Below, piece after piece: positions 31,071 to 42,960 of a stretch of 64,000 nt of DNA. The notes under the pieces were generated by a model that was not told the origin of the DNA, did no database searches, and worked only from the letters and a program-made list of their open reading frames with translations. This DNA is from Neoarius graeffei (Eukaryota > Chordata > Actinopteri > Siluriformes > Ariidae), in assembly GCF_027579695.1 (NCBI RefSeq), contig NC_083582.1, forward strand, positions 30,704,964 through 30,768,963. The letters run 5' to 3'. The translations under genes were made by a program, and so were the position numbers. Numbering within the stretch: the first letter of the stretch is position 1; each line of letters starts with the position of its first letter.

Positions 31071-32692
31071 TACAGTTAGGTCCATATATATTTGGACACT
31101 GACACAAATTTTTTTTTTTACCTGTTTACTGAAACATATTCAAGTTATAATTATATAATGAACATGTACATAAAGTCCAGACTTTCAGCTTTCATTTGAG
31201 GGTATCCACATTAAAATTGAATGAAGGGTTTAGGAGTTTCAGCTCCTTAACATGTGCCACCCTGTTTTTAAAGGGACCAAAAGTAATTGGACAATTGACT
31301 CAAAGGCTATTTCATGGGCAGGTGTGGGCAATTCCTTCGTTATGTCATTCTCAATTAAGCAGATAAAAGGCCTGGAGTTGATTTGAGGTGTGGTGCTTGC
31401 ATTTGGAAGATTTTGCTGTGAAGAAAACATGCGGTCAAAGGAGCTCTCCATGCAGGTGAAACAAGTCATCCTTAAGCTGCGAAAACAGAAAAAAACCCAT
31501 CTGAGAAATTGCTACAATATTAGGAGTGGCAAAATCTACAGTTTGGTACATCCTGAGAAAGAAAGAAAGCACTGGTGAACTCATCAATGCAAAAAGACCT
31601 GGACGCCCACAGAAGACAACAGTGGTGGATGATCGCAGAATGAAGAGAAACCCCTTCACAACAGCCAACCAAGTGAACAACACTCTCCAGGAGGTAGGCA
31701 TATCAATATCCAAATCTACCACAAAGAGAAGACTGCATGAAAGTAAATACAGAGGGTTCACTGCATGGTGCAAGCCACTCATAAGCCTCAAGAATAAAAA
31801 GGCTAGATTGGACTTTGCTAAAAAACATCTAAAAAAGTCAGCACAGTTCTGGAAGAACATTCTTTGGACAGATGAAACGAAGATCAACCTCTACCAGAAT
31901 GATGGAAAGAAAAAAGTATGGCGAAGGCGTGGTACAGCTTATGATCCAAAGCATACCACATCATCTGTAAAACACAGCAGAGGCAGTGTGATGGCTTGGG
32001 CATGCATGGCTGCCAGTGGCACTGGGTCACTAGTGTTTATTGATGATGTGACACAGGACAGAAGCAGCCGGATGAATTCTGAGGTATTCAGAGACATACT
32101 GTGTGCTCAAATCCAGCCAAACTGATTGGTCGGCGTTTCATAATACAGATGGACAATGACCCAAAACATAAAGCCAAAGCAACCCAGGAGTTTATTAAAG
32201 CAAAGAAGTGGAATATTCTTGAATGGCCAAGTCAGTCACTTGATCTCAACCCAATTGAGCATGCATTTCACTTGTTAAAGACTAAACTTCAGACAGAAAG
32301 GCCCACAAACAAACAGCAACTGAAAACCGCTGCAGTAAAGGCCTGGCAGAGCATTAAAAAGGAGGAAACACAGCGTCTGGTGATGTCCATGAGTTCAAGA
32401 CTTCAGGCCAACAAAGGGTTTTCAACCAAGTATTAGAAATGAACATTTTATTTACAATTATTTAATTTGTCCAATTACTTTTGAGCCCCTGAAATGAAGG
32501 GATTGTGTTTAAAAAATGCTTTAGTTCCTCACATTTTTATGCAATCATTTTTGTTCAACCCACTGAATTAAAGCTGAAAGTCTGAACTTCAACTGCATCT
32601 GAATTGTTTTGTTCAAAATTCATTGTGGTAATGTACAGAACCAAAATTAGAAAAATGTTGTCTCTGTCCAAATATTTATGGACCTAACTGTA
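31071..32692 (+). mobile_element. Complete Tc1-like transposon with TA target duplication
   Basis: The left end is TACAGTTAGGTCCATATATA and the right end reads as its complement (...TATTTATGGACCTAACTGTA). The inverted repeat continues for about 30 bp and TA lies at both outer borders. It carries one transposase gene with two frameshifts. The copy looks fairly recent. Confidence 0.95.
31429..32436 (+). pseudogene. Tc1-like transposase with two frameshifts
   Basis: ATG 31429 opens MRSKELSMQVKQVILKLRKQ, the first helix-turn-helix. A 1-base shift near 31505 moves the frame to GVAKSTVWYILRKK, GRPQKTTVVDDR and the catalytic core with FWKNILWTDETKINLYQ (first D). A second shift near 32115 restores the first frame for FIIQMDNDPKHKAKA (second D) and SLDLNPIEHAFHLL (E, DD34E type). 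The stop is at 32434-32436. No in-frame stop lies inside any of the three parts, so only two indels inactivate it. Confidence 0.9.
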
Positions 32693-32742
32693 CATTAATA
32701 AAATTCTATGAGTTAAAACACTAGGTCAGCATGAAATAAGTA

Positions 32743-32985
32743 TACTAGAGTGGCAGCTACAATTATCGACACCTTAACAATCTTTTGGCCATTGCAAAAG
32801 TAGAAAAGACTTTCAATACATAAATTGTGCATGAATAATTACTCAAACTTCCACTGTAAAAAAAAATGAGCTCATATGCTAACTAATCGGGCATCAAATC
32901 ACATGACACTGCGCCACAATTATCGACACATTTGTCCAAAGTTATCGACTGTCAGCAAACCTGTTGAAAACGAACAAACTACAAA
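32743..32985 (-). mobile_element. Fragment of the 853-3728 mariner-like family
   Basis: CTAGAGTGGCAGCTACAATT through CAATCTTTTGGCCATTGCAA and AATAATTACTCAAACTTCCA is the inverted counterpart of 3620-3728. It is cut at its right side. Confidence 0.85.
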
Positions 32986-32992
32986 CATGGAC

Positions 32993-33494
32993 TGTTATGG
33001 GTGGCGAGATGTGGTGAGTTTGGATCCAAAAGCAGAACACAGATCAGAAAATCCAATAAATAAAAAATTATTTAATTGAAGTCAAAGAGTAAATGAACAA
33101 AAATAGCAAAATAATCCAGACAAAAAACGACACAGGCAAGGACAAAAATGCTAGCATGAAAAAACATGAAAAATAGTCCTGACAAAAAACTGGAGACAAA
33201 AAACGTAGCACAAAAAAACATGAAAAAATGACAAGGCGTGAGTGCAAAAAACTGTGGCAATGAACAGGCAAAACAGAGAGCAAAAATCCAAGAAGCAATA
33301 AGGGCGCAGAGATGACGTGAAAAACCAACGAGGCGTTCTGGCAAAGTCCTCTTCTGAGAATGGTGTTTAAATACACAGCATAGAAAACCAGGAAGTGAAT
33401 ACAGGCCAGATGGAAGTCCCATCCCGGATCCGGATTAGCGCTGAACTGGGAGATAATAAATCTCTGGAGTGGATGTCCGGGGCGGAGCATGACA
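32993..33494 (-). mobile_element. Solo LTR with TGGAC target duplication
   Basis: On the minus strand the sequence runs from TGTCATGCTCCGCC to CGCCACCCATAACA (TG...CA). TGGAC flanks it on both sides (32988-32992 and 33495-33499). No internal retrotransposon sequence is attached, so this is a solo LTR left by recombination between two LTRs. It does not match the other LTRs in the window. Confidence 0.85.
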
Positions 33495-33872
33495 TGGACA
33501 CCTTGAACTACAGTTCCCATGAACCACAGTGCCACCTGTGTCCATCCTATTGAACTCAGCTCTCACTCATTTCCCTAATCACCTGTCCCTCTATTTAAGC
33601 TCTCCTCTCACACACACACCAGTGCGAAGTGTTGTTCTACTATCTCAGTTCATACTGAGCCTTGTATCTTTCTGACTGCCTCTTATATTTCTGACCCTTT
33701 GCTATTTCTCTCACGTTGTCACTCTTTGTCTTCCCTCTATTACGTTGTTCACCAATCGCCTGACCCTTGCTAGTTTACTGACTCCGATTCCAGTCTCTTG
33801 TCTTGGTTTTGTTGATAGTTTGTATCCCGCTCTCCTCTGCACATACATCCGTAAGTGCCTGCATTCTAACAG
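33495..33872 (+). repeat. Probable 5' LTR of the third gypsy element
   Basis: TGGACACCTTGAACTACAGT begins a stretch with a TATTTAAGC promoter-like box near 33592 and many T/C-rich segments, ending about CATTCTAACA before the gag ATG at 33888. No 3' LTR is left for comparison, so the borders are approximate. Confidence 0.55.
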
Positions 33873-33887
33873 GATACTTTGCCTAAC

Positions 33888-34600
33888 ATGGATGTAGTGG
33901 AGGACATGAAACAGACTGCTCTGAACGTGCAGGGGCGTTTGCTAGGAGAACATCAACAGATGCTCGCTGACCTCAACACTCGGATGACACAACTTGCAAC
34001 TGTGATGTCGCAGGCCCGCCTAGCATGCCCTGAGTCTCCTCCTAGTCCAGCGCTGCAGCTCTCCACACCGGAGAAGTTCGCCAGAGACACCATCGCATGT
34101 AAAGGTTTTCTACTTCAATGTTCCATGTATTTCACTACCATGCCTAATCTATCTGACGAGCACAAGCTTGCTAAGTTCCTATCCTTTCTCTCGGGCAAAA
34201 CACTCCAATGGGCAACTGCCATTTGGGACAAGGACGGTGAGCAGACTACATCATACGAGCAGTTCCTCACTCTATTTAAGTGAGTATTCAACCATGAACC
34301 GACTGAGATTGGTGAAAGTCTACTTGCCAGCTCTTAAGGTTCTAGAAGTGTGACTGAGTATGCCATGGACTTCAGGACATTAGTGGCTGCCAGTGGCTGG
34401 AACAATCCTGCCCTGAAAGCAGTTTTTTGCCAAGGTCTGTGCCCTGAGATCATTAGTGAACTGGCCTGAAGAGATGAGAACCTCACACTTGACTCCCTCA
34501 TTGACTTAGCTATTTGTCTCGACCAGCTGTTAAAACACCATCCCTCTATCCAAGAAAGTGCCAGGTCTGTTCAGCCTTCTGAAGATAGTTCACCCATGGA
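33888..34600 (+). pseudogene. Gag of the third gypsy element
   Basis: ATG 33888 opens MDVVEDMKQTALNVQGRLLG, followed by STPEKFARDTIACKGFLLQ and KFLSFLSGKTLQWATAIWDK, a Sushi-type gag. The frame stops at 34281-34283. Homology continues in other frames ([33 protein letters not shown]) up to the zinc knuckle. Confidence 0.8.
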
Positions 34601-35480
34601 GGTGTCATGCATCCGGTTAGCCCACGCTGAGCATGCGAGACAACATAAGCAGGGTTTGTGCTTCTACTGCGGGAATGCTGAGCATAACATCAGGCACTGT
34701 CCTATCCATCCAACCCATGTGGCTCCAGCAGAGACCCCAGCAAGATCTACGAGTCCGGTAAGAAATTTCAACTCAAAATCAGTTAAGGTTCCAGTTTTAT
34801 TAAAGGTGGCATCTTCCACGTATGTCCTTTCTGCTTTTGTTGATTCAGGGGCAGAGGGGAACTTTATCAGTAGTACCATTGTTCAGAGGCTCAACCTGCC
34901 TACCACCCCTCTGCACAGTGCACTCTGTATTAGGACCATCGACGGAGGACCCATAGGAGACGGTCTCATCACCACATGTACCAACCCAGTTCAGATCCAA
35001 GTAGGAGCATTACACAAAGAACTAATTTCCCTGTACGTGACCGCAACCATGGATCATGATATCATTCTTGGTTATCCCTGGCTACAGCTGCACGACCCTC
35101 TGATCTCATGGCAAAGTAAGGAAATTCTTCAATGGTCACCTACATGCTTTCAGAGTTGTCTCTCTCATCTCCAGGTCATTGTATCTTCCACCTCAGTGGA
35201 GAGTCCACAACCAGACTCCATGGGTAATGTTCCTGACTGTTATGGGGACCTTTTGGAGGTCTTTAGTAAGGAGAAGGCCTGCGGGCTACCACCACACCGG
35301 CCATATGACTGTGCGATTGACCTACTGCCAGGTATGGCACTGCCACGTGGTCATATTTATCCCCTATCCCAAAAGGAACATGCAGCCATGGAGGAGTATA
35401 TTCAGGAGGCCCTCAAGCAAGGATATATCCACCCTTCCAAGTCTCCTGCATCTGCTGGTTTCTTTTTTGTGGAGAAATGA
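34596..35480 (+). CDS. Zinc knuckle, protease and RT start of the third gypsy element
   Basis: A 294-codon open frame. [16 protein letters not shown] is the CCHC knuckle. [13 protein letters not shown] is the protease site, with [20 protein letters not shown] after it. [15 protein letters not shown] and [10 protein letters not shown] lead into the RT. The frame ends at TGA 35478-35480 just where the RT continues in a neighbouring frame. Confidence 0.85.
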   Translation: MEVSCIRLAHAEHARQHKQGLCFYCGNAEHNIRHCPIHPTHVAPAETPARSTSPVRNFNSKSVKVPVLLKVASSTYVLSAFVDSGAEGNFISSTIVQRLNLPTTPLHSALCIRTIDGGPIGDGLITTCTNPVQIQVGALHKELISLYVTATMDHDIILGYPWLQLHDPLISWQSKEILQWSPTCFQSCLSHLQVIVSSTSVESPQPDSMGNVPDCYGDLLEVFSKEKACGLPPHRPYDCAIDLLPGMALPRGHIYPLSQKEHAAMEEYIQEALKQGYIHPSKSPASAGFFFVEK

Positions 35481-36480
35481 GGAGGTGGACTAAGACCTCG
35501 CATCGATTACAGAGGTCTAACCAGGTCACCATTAAATACCCTTATCCTCTTCCCCTTGTTCCAGCAGCCCTGGAGCAACTCAGATCTGCTAGGATCTTTT
35601 CTAAACTTGACCTCCGCAGCGCATATAACCTGATCAAGATAAAAAAGGGCGATGAATGGAAGACGGCCTTCAGCACTACCACCAGCCATTTTGAATACCG
35701 GGTAATACCTTATGGCCTTTCTTCAGTGCCCAGCGTGTTTCAGTGCCTAATTAATGACATGCTACGGGACATGCTAGGTAGATATGCCATCACTTACATT
35801 GATGATATCCTGATATACTCCCCAGATGAAAAATGTCATTAGGAACACATCAGAGCTGTTCTCAAACATTTACTGGAGAATCATGTCTAGGTTAAGGCAG
35901 AGAAATGTGAGTTCCATCAAAGCCAAATCTTCTTCCTTGGATATATCATCAGTGCAGAAGGGGTAAGCATGGACTCATCTAAAGTGTCTGCTGTTACTTC
36001 CTGGCTGACACCCAAATCCATAAGAGACCTTCAGTGTTTCTTGGGCTTTGCGAACTTCTATCGCCAGTTCATTCGAGGTTTCAGCACTATTGCGGCTCCC
36101 TTAACAGCATTGCTGAAGAAGGGACCTAAGTGCATCCAGTGGAACCCAGAGGCAGAAGAAGCTTTCAGTTGGCTCAAGCTAGCCTTCACTTTGGCCCCAT
36201 ACTCCAGCATCCTGACCCAACAAAGCCTTTCATCGTAGAAGTGGGGGCAATCCTTTCTCAACATTTTGGGGAGAAACAGAAGCTATACCCAGTAGCTTTC
36301 TTTTTGAAGAAACTATCTTCAGCAGAGAGGAATTTTGGTATGGGTAACAGAGAGCTGCTCACCATTAAACTGGCCCTCGAGGAGTGGTGATATTGGTTAG
36401 AGGGAGCTACTCACCCCTTCATAATCCTCATGGATCACAAAAACCACGAATATCTCAGGAAAGCCAAAAGGTGAAATCCA
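35477..36480 (+). pseudogene. RT and RNase H of the third gypsy element
   Basis: [40 protein letters not shown] and [10 protein letters not shown] (intact YIDD) are present in 35477-35842. A stop follows. [18 protein letters not shown] (35969-36238) and RNase H parts ([34 protein letters not shown]) come in shifted frames. Confidence 0.85.
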
Positions 36481-37158
36481 TGTCAGGCCAGGTGGGCACT
36501 ATTTTTCACCCAATTCGACTTCACAATTTCATTCCGTCCAGGTTCCAAGAATACAAAAGCAGATGCCCTATCCTAGGCCTTTGGTCCATCTCACTAAGAT
36601 TCAGTTTCCCATCCCATCCTTCCACCACAGTGTTTTGTACGATCTATCACCTGGGAACTGGACAAGGAAATAAGGAAGTCACAACCACAAACCAACCCCA
36701 TTCATCTCCCACCTGGTCTTCTCTACGTACCTAAGCATCTTTGCAGCAGACTCATCACCTGGGCCCATGCATCTCCCGCCACAGGGCATCCTGGCAGTCA
36801 ACGCACACCAAATGTTAAAGAACAAGTACTGGTGGGAGAACATGCTCACTTTTTGTTTGTTTGTTTGTTTGTTTTTGTGTATACACTTTTTATCTGTTTT
36901 ATACTATGAGAGCTAAGTGAAACCGGAGTCAAATTCCTCGTGTGTGTCCACATACCTGGCAATAAAAGTGTTTCTGATTTTCTGATTCTGAAATCAACCA
37001 ATTCATCGCTTCATGTTTTGAATGTGCCCAAGTAAAGGTTCCTAGACACCCCCCTGGGAAATTGTGCCCTCTTCCTATTCCTCAGAGACCCTGGTCACAC
37101 ATAGCCATTGACTTTATCACGGATCTCCCTCTCTCGCAAGGCAACACCACAATGATGG
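36481..37158 (+). pseudogene. Integrase start of the third gypsy element, truncated
   Basis: Scraps of the RNase H-integrase linker run to about 36840. A LINE tail is inserted at about 36845-36990. Integrase sequence resumes with [20 protein letters not shown] and [17 protein letters not shown] (first catalytic D) and is cut by the Tc1 TIR at 37159. The rest of the element, including its 3' LTR, is not in the window. Confidence 0.75.
36845..36995 (+). mobile_element. LINE-type 3' tail
   Basis: GAGAGCTAAGTGAAACCGGA, TCAAATTCCTCGTGTGTG and CAATAAAAGTGTTTCTGATT followed by TTCTGATTCTG form the 3' end and short-repeat tail of a common fish LINE. Only the tail is present. Confidence 0.6.
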
Positions 37159-38076
37159 TACAGTGGTGCTTGAAAGTTTGTGAACCCTTTAGAATTTTCT
37201 ATATTTTTGCATAAATATGACCTAAAACATCATCAGATTTTCATACACGTCCTAAAAGTAGATAAAGAGAACCCAGTTAATCAAATGAGACAAAAATATT
37301 ATACTTGGTCATTTATTTATTGAGGAAAATGATCCAATATTACATATCTGTGAGTGGAAAAAGTATGCGAACCTTTGCTTTCAGTATCTGGTGTGATCCC
37401 CTTGTGCAGCAATAACTGCAACTAAATGTTTCCAGTAACTGTTGATCAGTCCTGCACACCAGCTTGGAGGAATTTTAGCCCATTCCTCCATACAGAACAG
37501 CTTCAACTCTGGAACATTGGTGGGTTTCCTCACATAAACTGCTCGCTTCAGGTCCTTCCACAACATTTCAATTGGATTAAGGTCAGGACTTTGACTTGGC
37601 CATTCCAAAATATTAACTTTATTCTTCTTTAACCATTCTTTGGTAGAATGATTTGTGTGCTTAGGGTCGTTGTCTTGCTGCATGACCCACCTTCTCTTGA
37701 GATTCAGTTCATGGACAGATGTCCTGACATTTTCCTTTAGAATTCGCTGGTATAATTCAGAATTCATTGTTCCATTAATGATGGCAAGCTGTTCTGGTCC
37801 AGATGCAGAAAACAGGCCCAAACCATGATACTACCACCACCATGTTTCACAGATGGGATAAGGTTCTTATGCTGGAATGCAGTGTTTTCCTTTCTCCAAG
37901 CATAACGCTTCTCATTTAAACCAAAAAGTTCTATTTTGGTCTAATCCATCCACAAAACATTTTTCCAATAGCTTTCTGGCTTGTCCACGTGATCTTTAGC
38001 AAACTGCAGATGAGCAGCAATGTTCTTTTTGGAGAGCAGTGGCTTTCTCCTTGAAACCCTACCATGCACACCATTA
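37159..38076 (-). mobile_element. Tc1-like transposon, truncated at its 5' side
   Basis: The left end TACAGTGGTGCTTGAAAGTT is the 3' TIR of a Tc1 family. The transposase reads leftward (minus strand). At 38077 the element is replaced by a MITE-like sequence and the opposite TIR is not found. Confidence 0.85.
37381..38070 (-). pseudogene. Tc1-like transposase, C-terminal half open
   Basis: The frame 37821-37381 (146 codons) contains RRWVMQQDNDPKHTNHSTKE (second D) and SQSPDLNPIEMLWKDLKRAV (E), with the normal C-terminus. Upstream pieces on the minus strand, with stops and shifts (SYWKNVLWMD-like near 37950), represent the first D region. The helix-turn-helix part is missing. Confidence 0.85.
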
Positions 38077-38330
38077 GGGCCAATTTATGATGACAACCCA
38101 GTCCTTGCAGACAGCGTCGCAGATGGCGTCTGTGTAGCCCCCCCCCGCTTTGCAGACGCTCTGCGCGCACCTCCTGAAGGTGTATCCTGGACAACCCAGC
38201 CATTTCCTCCCCTTACCACCCAGAGCAGAACCACAACCAGACAGGCACGAAGACACACAGCCACATGTGGTGTTTCCTGGCAGGGCTGCAGGGCTCGCAA
38301 CGCTTTAATGCGGCCTCTTTAATGATGGAA
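38077..38330. mobile_element. MITE-like repeat, same family as 58921-59655
   Basis: GGGCCAATTTATGATGACAA, GCAGACAGCGTCGCAGATGG and GCTCTGCGCGCACCTCC are shared with 58922-59020. Copy borders are approximate; it ends near GCGGCCTCTTTAATG. Confidence 0.6.
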
Positions 38331-38339
38331 AATTAAAGT

Positions 38340-39165
38340 GCCTTATTACCTCACCCGGGATGGAGTCCACCAGGAGGTGAGGTATTGTTTTCGGTGGGGT
38401 TTCTTTTGTTTCTTTGTTTTTTTTTTTTGTTAGCAACATTGCAGGAAAACGGCTGCACTAATCTTCATGAAATTTTCAGGATCAATGGGCACTGATCTCA
38501 AATAGAACCTCCAACATTTTGAGGGTCATCCAGTCAAGATCACCAAAAAGGTCAAAATAATTTTTTTTTCGCAATATCTTCCTTCATATTCATCATATTT
38601 ACTTCAAACCATTTCCAAAATGTTCATCTTTCAATTCTGCTTCCATTAATATGCTACATGATGGGGCATCTCTCAGTTTTGTTTCAAACTTTCATTTGTT
38701 TGTTTGTTTGTTTGTGTGTGTGTGTGTGTGTGTCTGTCTGTTAAAAATCTAGCGTCTAGACGGTTTGCACCGATTGACTTCAGATTTTCAGGGTAGGTGG
38801 GCAATGGTCCATAGATTACCTGATTACATTTTGGGGGTAATTGGGTCAAGGTGAAGGTTAAGGTAACCGGAAAGGTCAACCTTTTGGTGAAAATAACATA
38901 TTTTCGATAATAACTCAAACAGTTGCCAATAGACAGATGTTTACTATTATGAGCATATAGGGACTCCCATATGGCCTTTCATTTGGCACCATGATCTTTG
39001 ATCTTGAATGACTTTGAAACATCAAACTCAAGGTCATGGATTTTCATAGGACTATAACCTGACAGCTGATGATTGAGAAATATTACCATTATCAACATAT
39101 AGATATAAAATAAGTCCTGCCAGGCGAGGTTTGTTTTGCCTGGCAACACTTGTTTCAACATTTAT
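38340..39165. repeat. Widespread animal-type repeat, unclassified
   Basis: GGAGGTGAGGTATTGTTTTC, TTAGCAACATTGCAGGAAAA and many GGTCAA-type phrases resemble the 17645-18275 repeat in organisation. No protein domain is seen. The right end may be GCCAGGCGAGGTTTG. Confidence 0.4.
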
Positions 39166-40406
39166 ACTGAATAAAGTTGTGAAATAATCCATATACTTTT
39201 CCTTATGGGTTTATCTTAACTTTTTTGAAGCAAATAACACACACTTATTTGTGAGGACGTTCAATAACTGTTTCAGTGTTTAATGTTTTCTATTCCTTTG
39301 CAATTTCCTTCACTACGTCCAGGAGAGCCAGCTGATTTTGTCCAACCTTGTCGGTTAGAAAGTGGGCATGACGATGAGATTCCATGAAGGAGGACTGGGA
39401 AGTGGACTGTGTGGCTGGCGCTGGGAACTGGGAGTGAGTGGTAGACGAGTGCACTTCATCATCTGCTCCTACATCATGTAGGCCTTTCACTTTGAAATGT
39501 GGATACAGTGTACAAAAAAGCTCACAATTCACATAATTACTTTAGAATAAAGTTTTAAAGATACTCTGAATGGACTTTCTAGGTAAAAGATAAACAATAG
39601 AGGTACAAAAGGGTCAACCAGGTGGCAAGGAATGATACAGTACCCTTTTTTCTGACAATGTAGGAAGAAGAAGCTAATAAAATATACTGGGTACTAGAGC
39701 CTATGTATCACAATCAGTTAAAAGAGAAGAGGTCCATTTAAAGTTCCTTATTAGTACTTGTTCATAGTTATCCTGCAATTCAGGCCTATGCTGATGTTCC
39801 CTTCATCATTTCCCTGTCTTCTTTATAGACAATCAATTATTTTATTAGCTGTATTATAAGAGAAGTTTGTTTGATGACTCTTTGGAAGCGCGAGGGCATT
39901 GATCTATATCAGTGCAGTCTTCTAGAACAGAACTTACTTCTAGAACATCAATCACTTACACTGCGAGCTGACAATTTCATTTATGGGAAAAAAAATGATA
40001 GATAGAAACTGTTATGTAAGCCTGACCAATTAAAAAAAAATACTTTGAAAGAACTGACATTTTAAAATATATGATTTGATATGCTACTTTCAAATGGGTT
40101 TATAAATCAAACTACTCCATCTATTTAACACTGCTATTCATATAACTTTCACTTTGTTTACTTTGAGTGTTAGGAAACTTATGTTTGGGTAAGAAACGTC
40201 TGTTTTATGTAATTATTTTATCCTTTCTTTAAGGTCAGTTGAAATCAAAAGCAGTTCACCATAATATAAATGTAATGTACAAATTACAAAGGAAATAATT
40301 TTGTTCATGTTCATGGTTAATAATGTGGATAAATGTGTTCCTACTGTATATTCTGCTCCTTGTCTGCCTTTCCTACCCTTGTTTGACAAGTGGCCACTTG
40401 TGTGAC
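39166..40406. other. Unclassified stretch with one small minus-strand frame
   Basis: An 80-codon frame at 39532-39290 (-) is S/T/H-rich in the middle and ends NQLALLDVVKEIAKE. I do not recognise it. It could be the end of an element-borne protein. The rest is AT-rich without landmarks. Confidence 0.3.
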
Positions 40407-40560
40407 ATACATTGTTGTCCAAAAGTCTGAGACCACACTGAAAATCTGGGATTTTTTTTCATTTACAATGAGAAATAAACAGAAGGTTTGTATAATTTCA
40501 GTCTATTTAAAACAAAGTGTAGGGGCCATTGGTCTTAAGTGATCAGTCTCATTAAATCAT
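40407..40560. mobile_element. Tc1-like end fragment
   Basis: TACATTGTTGTCCAAAAGTC followed by TGAGACCACACTGAAAAT is a typical Tc1-family terminal sequence. No partner end or transposase is recognisable. Confidence 0.5.
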
Positions 40561-40650
40561 TAAATCATTAAATCAGTCTCATTAAATCATTGAATCAGTC
40601 TCATTAAATCATTAAATCAGTCTCATTAAATCATTAAATCAGTCTCATTA
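40547..40650. repeat. 22-bp tandem repeat
   Basis: TCTCATTAAATCATTAAATC plus AG is repeated four to five times with one G/A variant and one longer first unit. Confidence 0.85.
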
Positions 40651-42004
40651 ATAATACCATTAACTTTGGTGCTTAATAATAAATTACCAAACAGCTAAAT
40701 TATGGTATATTCCAAATTATTATAACCACTTCCAATGCAGCAAAAATGTATCACTTACCGAATTACATAAATACTACAGCCAATGGCACACTGAAGGCAA
40801 TTTGGAGGTCTTTTGAGATTGTGTGACTTCCAGGATATATCAGCAAAACAGACAATCACAGGTTCAGAATAACTGAATTTATTATAACAATGATAAAAAT
40901 GGGTAATAGTAGTTTAATACATTATATACAATATGGTCATATACTTGATGAGCGTGTGTGTGTGGGTGTGTCTGTGTGTGTGTGTCTGTGTGTGTGTGAG
41001 GGAGAGAAAGGTGTGTGTGTGTTTCAGGGATTGGAATTTTATCTATGTGTTGAGGGAGGTGTCACCACATGGGGTTTGAGGAGAACAAAGGATTAGCTCA
41101 GATTTGCTAATTCACTAGCTTATAACATTACCAAATCCACTGAAACCTTGATGAGGTCAAAATATGTGTAATAATGAAATTAAAAGTGTTAGGAAGGATA
41201 GAGAAGCATGCAACAGCCTATCTATTAAACAACTGAGAGAACATAGAACAATGTAGAACACAAAGTCAGTGTGCACAATTAAACAGTTCCTGAGTTTAAA
41301 TTCACACTACTTCATAAAGCTAATTCCTAAGACTAGTTTGCCCAAAATGTCAATCTTACTCTCCAGTATCTTGCTTCCAGTGCAAGATTATAGAGATGTT
41401 CCGAGACTTTTGGAGTCCACAGGAGCACGTGAGTCGATTCCGTGGAAGCGCAGAGAATTCTTGGTCCGACGCTTTGTCGTTCGTGAAGAAAAGTCTCTGA
41501 TCAAACAATGTGCACAGCGATTTAGTCAGAAGGAATCCGGTCGCTTCTAACTTTTAATTAAACTGCTTTGGGCGGCAGTCGTAATGTTACTTATAATAGA
41601 CAAACAAACCAGTTGTAGCTCAACCAAGAGAGAGAGCGCAACTCAAGTAGTTCTACCATGGCCAATGGTAAACGAAAGCACGCTAAATATCTCTTCTTGC
41701 AAGAAAGAAGTCATGATTTCGGACAGGCCGGATAGAGTCTCTTTATGTCTGTTACCGCATGGTCCCAGCCCCAAAAGAGGAAGAGAGTAGCGTGCCTTAG
41801 TTACTTATGGAATCATGGAGGAAGTGACATAGGTGATCTCGCCCAGGCGTGACGTAGGTCATCGTGGAAGTAGGTTGATGGGATCTGTAGTTCTTAGATG
41901 GACTGTGTTACTTACAAAAGTATATATTCAATATCTTAAATATTCAATATTCTGCACTATTTCTAGGTCTTTATTTAAAGATAAGCACAGTTCTGATATG
42001 ATGA
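40651..42004. other. Unclassified stretch with GT-rich patch
   Basis: A GT-rich segment lies at about 40952-41020. The part 41370-41900 is less AT-rich and has LTR-like wording (GGGATCTGTAGTTCTTAG), but no paired ends or domain are found. Confidence 0.3.
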
Positions 42005-42075
42005 TAAGCTGGCATAGTGACTAGCATGTCCACCTCTCGATTAGGAGCTTGCGAGTTCTACTCACAGTTGGGTCA
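42005..42075 (+). mobile_element. tRNA-like head of a SINE or tRNA-derived repeat
   Basis: CTGGCATAGTGACTAGCATG resembles an A box and GCGAGTTCTACTC, about 40 bases on, a degenerate B box. The sequence is repeat-like up to about 42960, where a 5S-like fragment is found. It is too diverged to be a functional tRNA gene. Confidence 0.45.
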
Positions 42076-42902
42076 TACCAAAAACCATTATCAAAATGGT
42101 ACCTACTACCATCTATTAGTCCTGGGTATGACTTTACACTGCAACCGGTGGTGAGTCTCAGGTCTGGGAGGACTTGAGTATTGGGGAAAGTGGAGTTACC
42201 CCTTAATCACCATTGCTCCCAGGTCTGCTGTGACCCGGAGTGGTAGCACCTGCCTGGGTTCCAGCTATGGGTTAAATAGTACATCACCAATAAGGCGCTG
42301 GCAGCAGGGTGCTTTTCGGTGCAGTGTGGCAGATGAACCCAACAGGGTCAATGGCACACCACCTGATGGCATGCCGAAGAGCCACTCAAATAGCCAATGG
42401 ATGGCATCACTCAGCAAGTCAGTTGTCACTGCTGGGCAACTTCCATACCCATCAGGTCTGTGGCACTTTTGTGCACCACTTGGCATCAGGTCTGGAGGTC
42501 CAGAGAGACAACACAATGGGGGCACGACATTGTTTGTCTTACTTTACTGTGCAAGGTGCTTTTGTTAGGAAAGGAGAATAGTATGCAAGAGCTCACAAGA
42601 CCAGGCATTCCGTGGTGGCTCAGCCGGGCCATTTGTGCCGCTGCTGCGGGCGACTCTGTTGCACTGGTGTGGGCATCGTGGCCCATCTGTGTTTCTGCAC
42701 ATCATAATGAAGCAGTCATCATCACTAGTGATGGACAGCCGATGATGACGACTGCTATCTGGCGTGGCACACCACAATACAGATGCGAGTAGGGAGTCAA
42801 ACTCTTGTGGTTACAGAGGGCCAGCCCCCCACTGTAACCCCAGCTATGTAATAGATGAGAGGCCGAGGGCTACTGAAATGGAGATTGGTGCCACCCAATG
42901 TG

Positions 42903-42953
42903 CCTTAAGAGCCTGGTTAGTACTGGGACAGGAGACTGCCTGGGAAGATCAGA
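42903..42953 (+). repeat. 5S rRNA-derived fragment
   Basis: GAGCCTGGTTAGTACTGGGA followed by CAGGAGACTGCCTGGGAA matches the 3' half of vertebrate 5S rRNA (internal control region side) with a few changes. The 5' half of 5S is absent. It may belong to the same repeat as the tRNA-like head at 42005. Confidence 0.6.
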
Positions 42954-42960
42954 TCAGGTC

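Noticed and set aside
39290-39532. Minus-strand 80-codon frame ending NQLALLDVVKEIAKE as a host exon
   Set aside because: Looks protein-like at its end, but I cannot identify the family or a splice acceptor, so I left it as unclassified.
42903-42953. Functional 5S rRNA gene
   Set aside because: Only the 3' half is present, with substitutions and no terminator-like T run at the right place.
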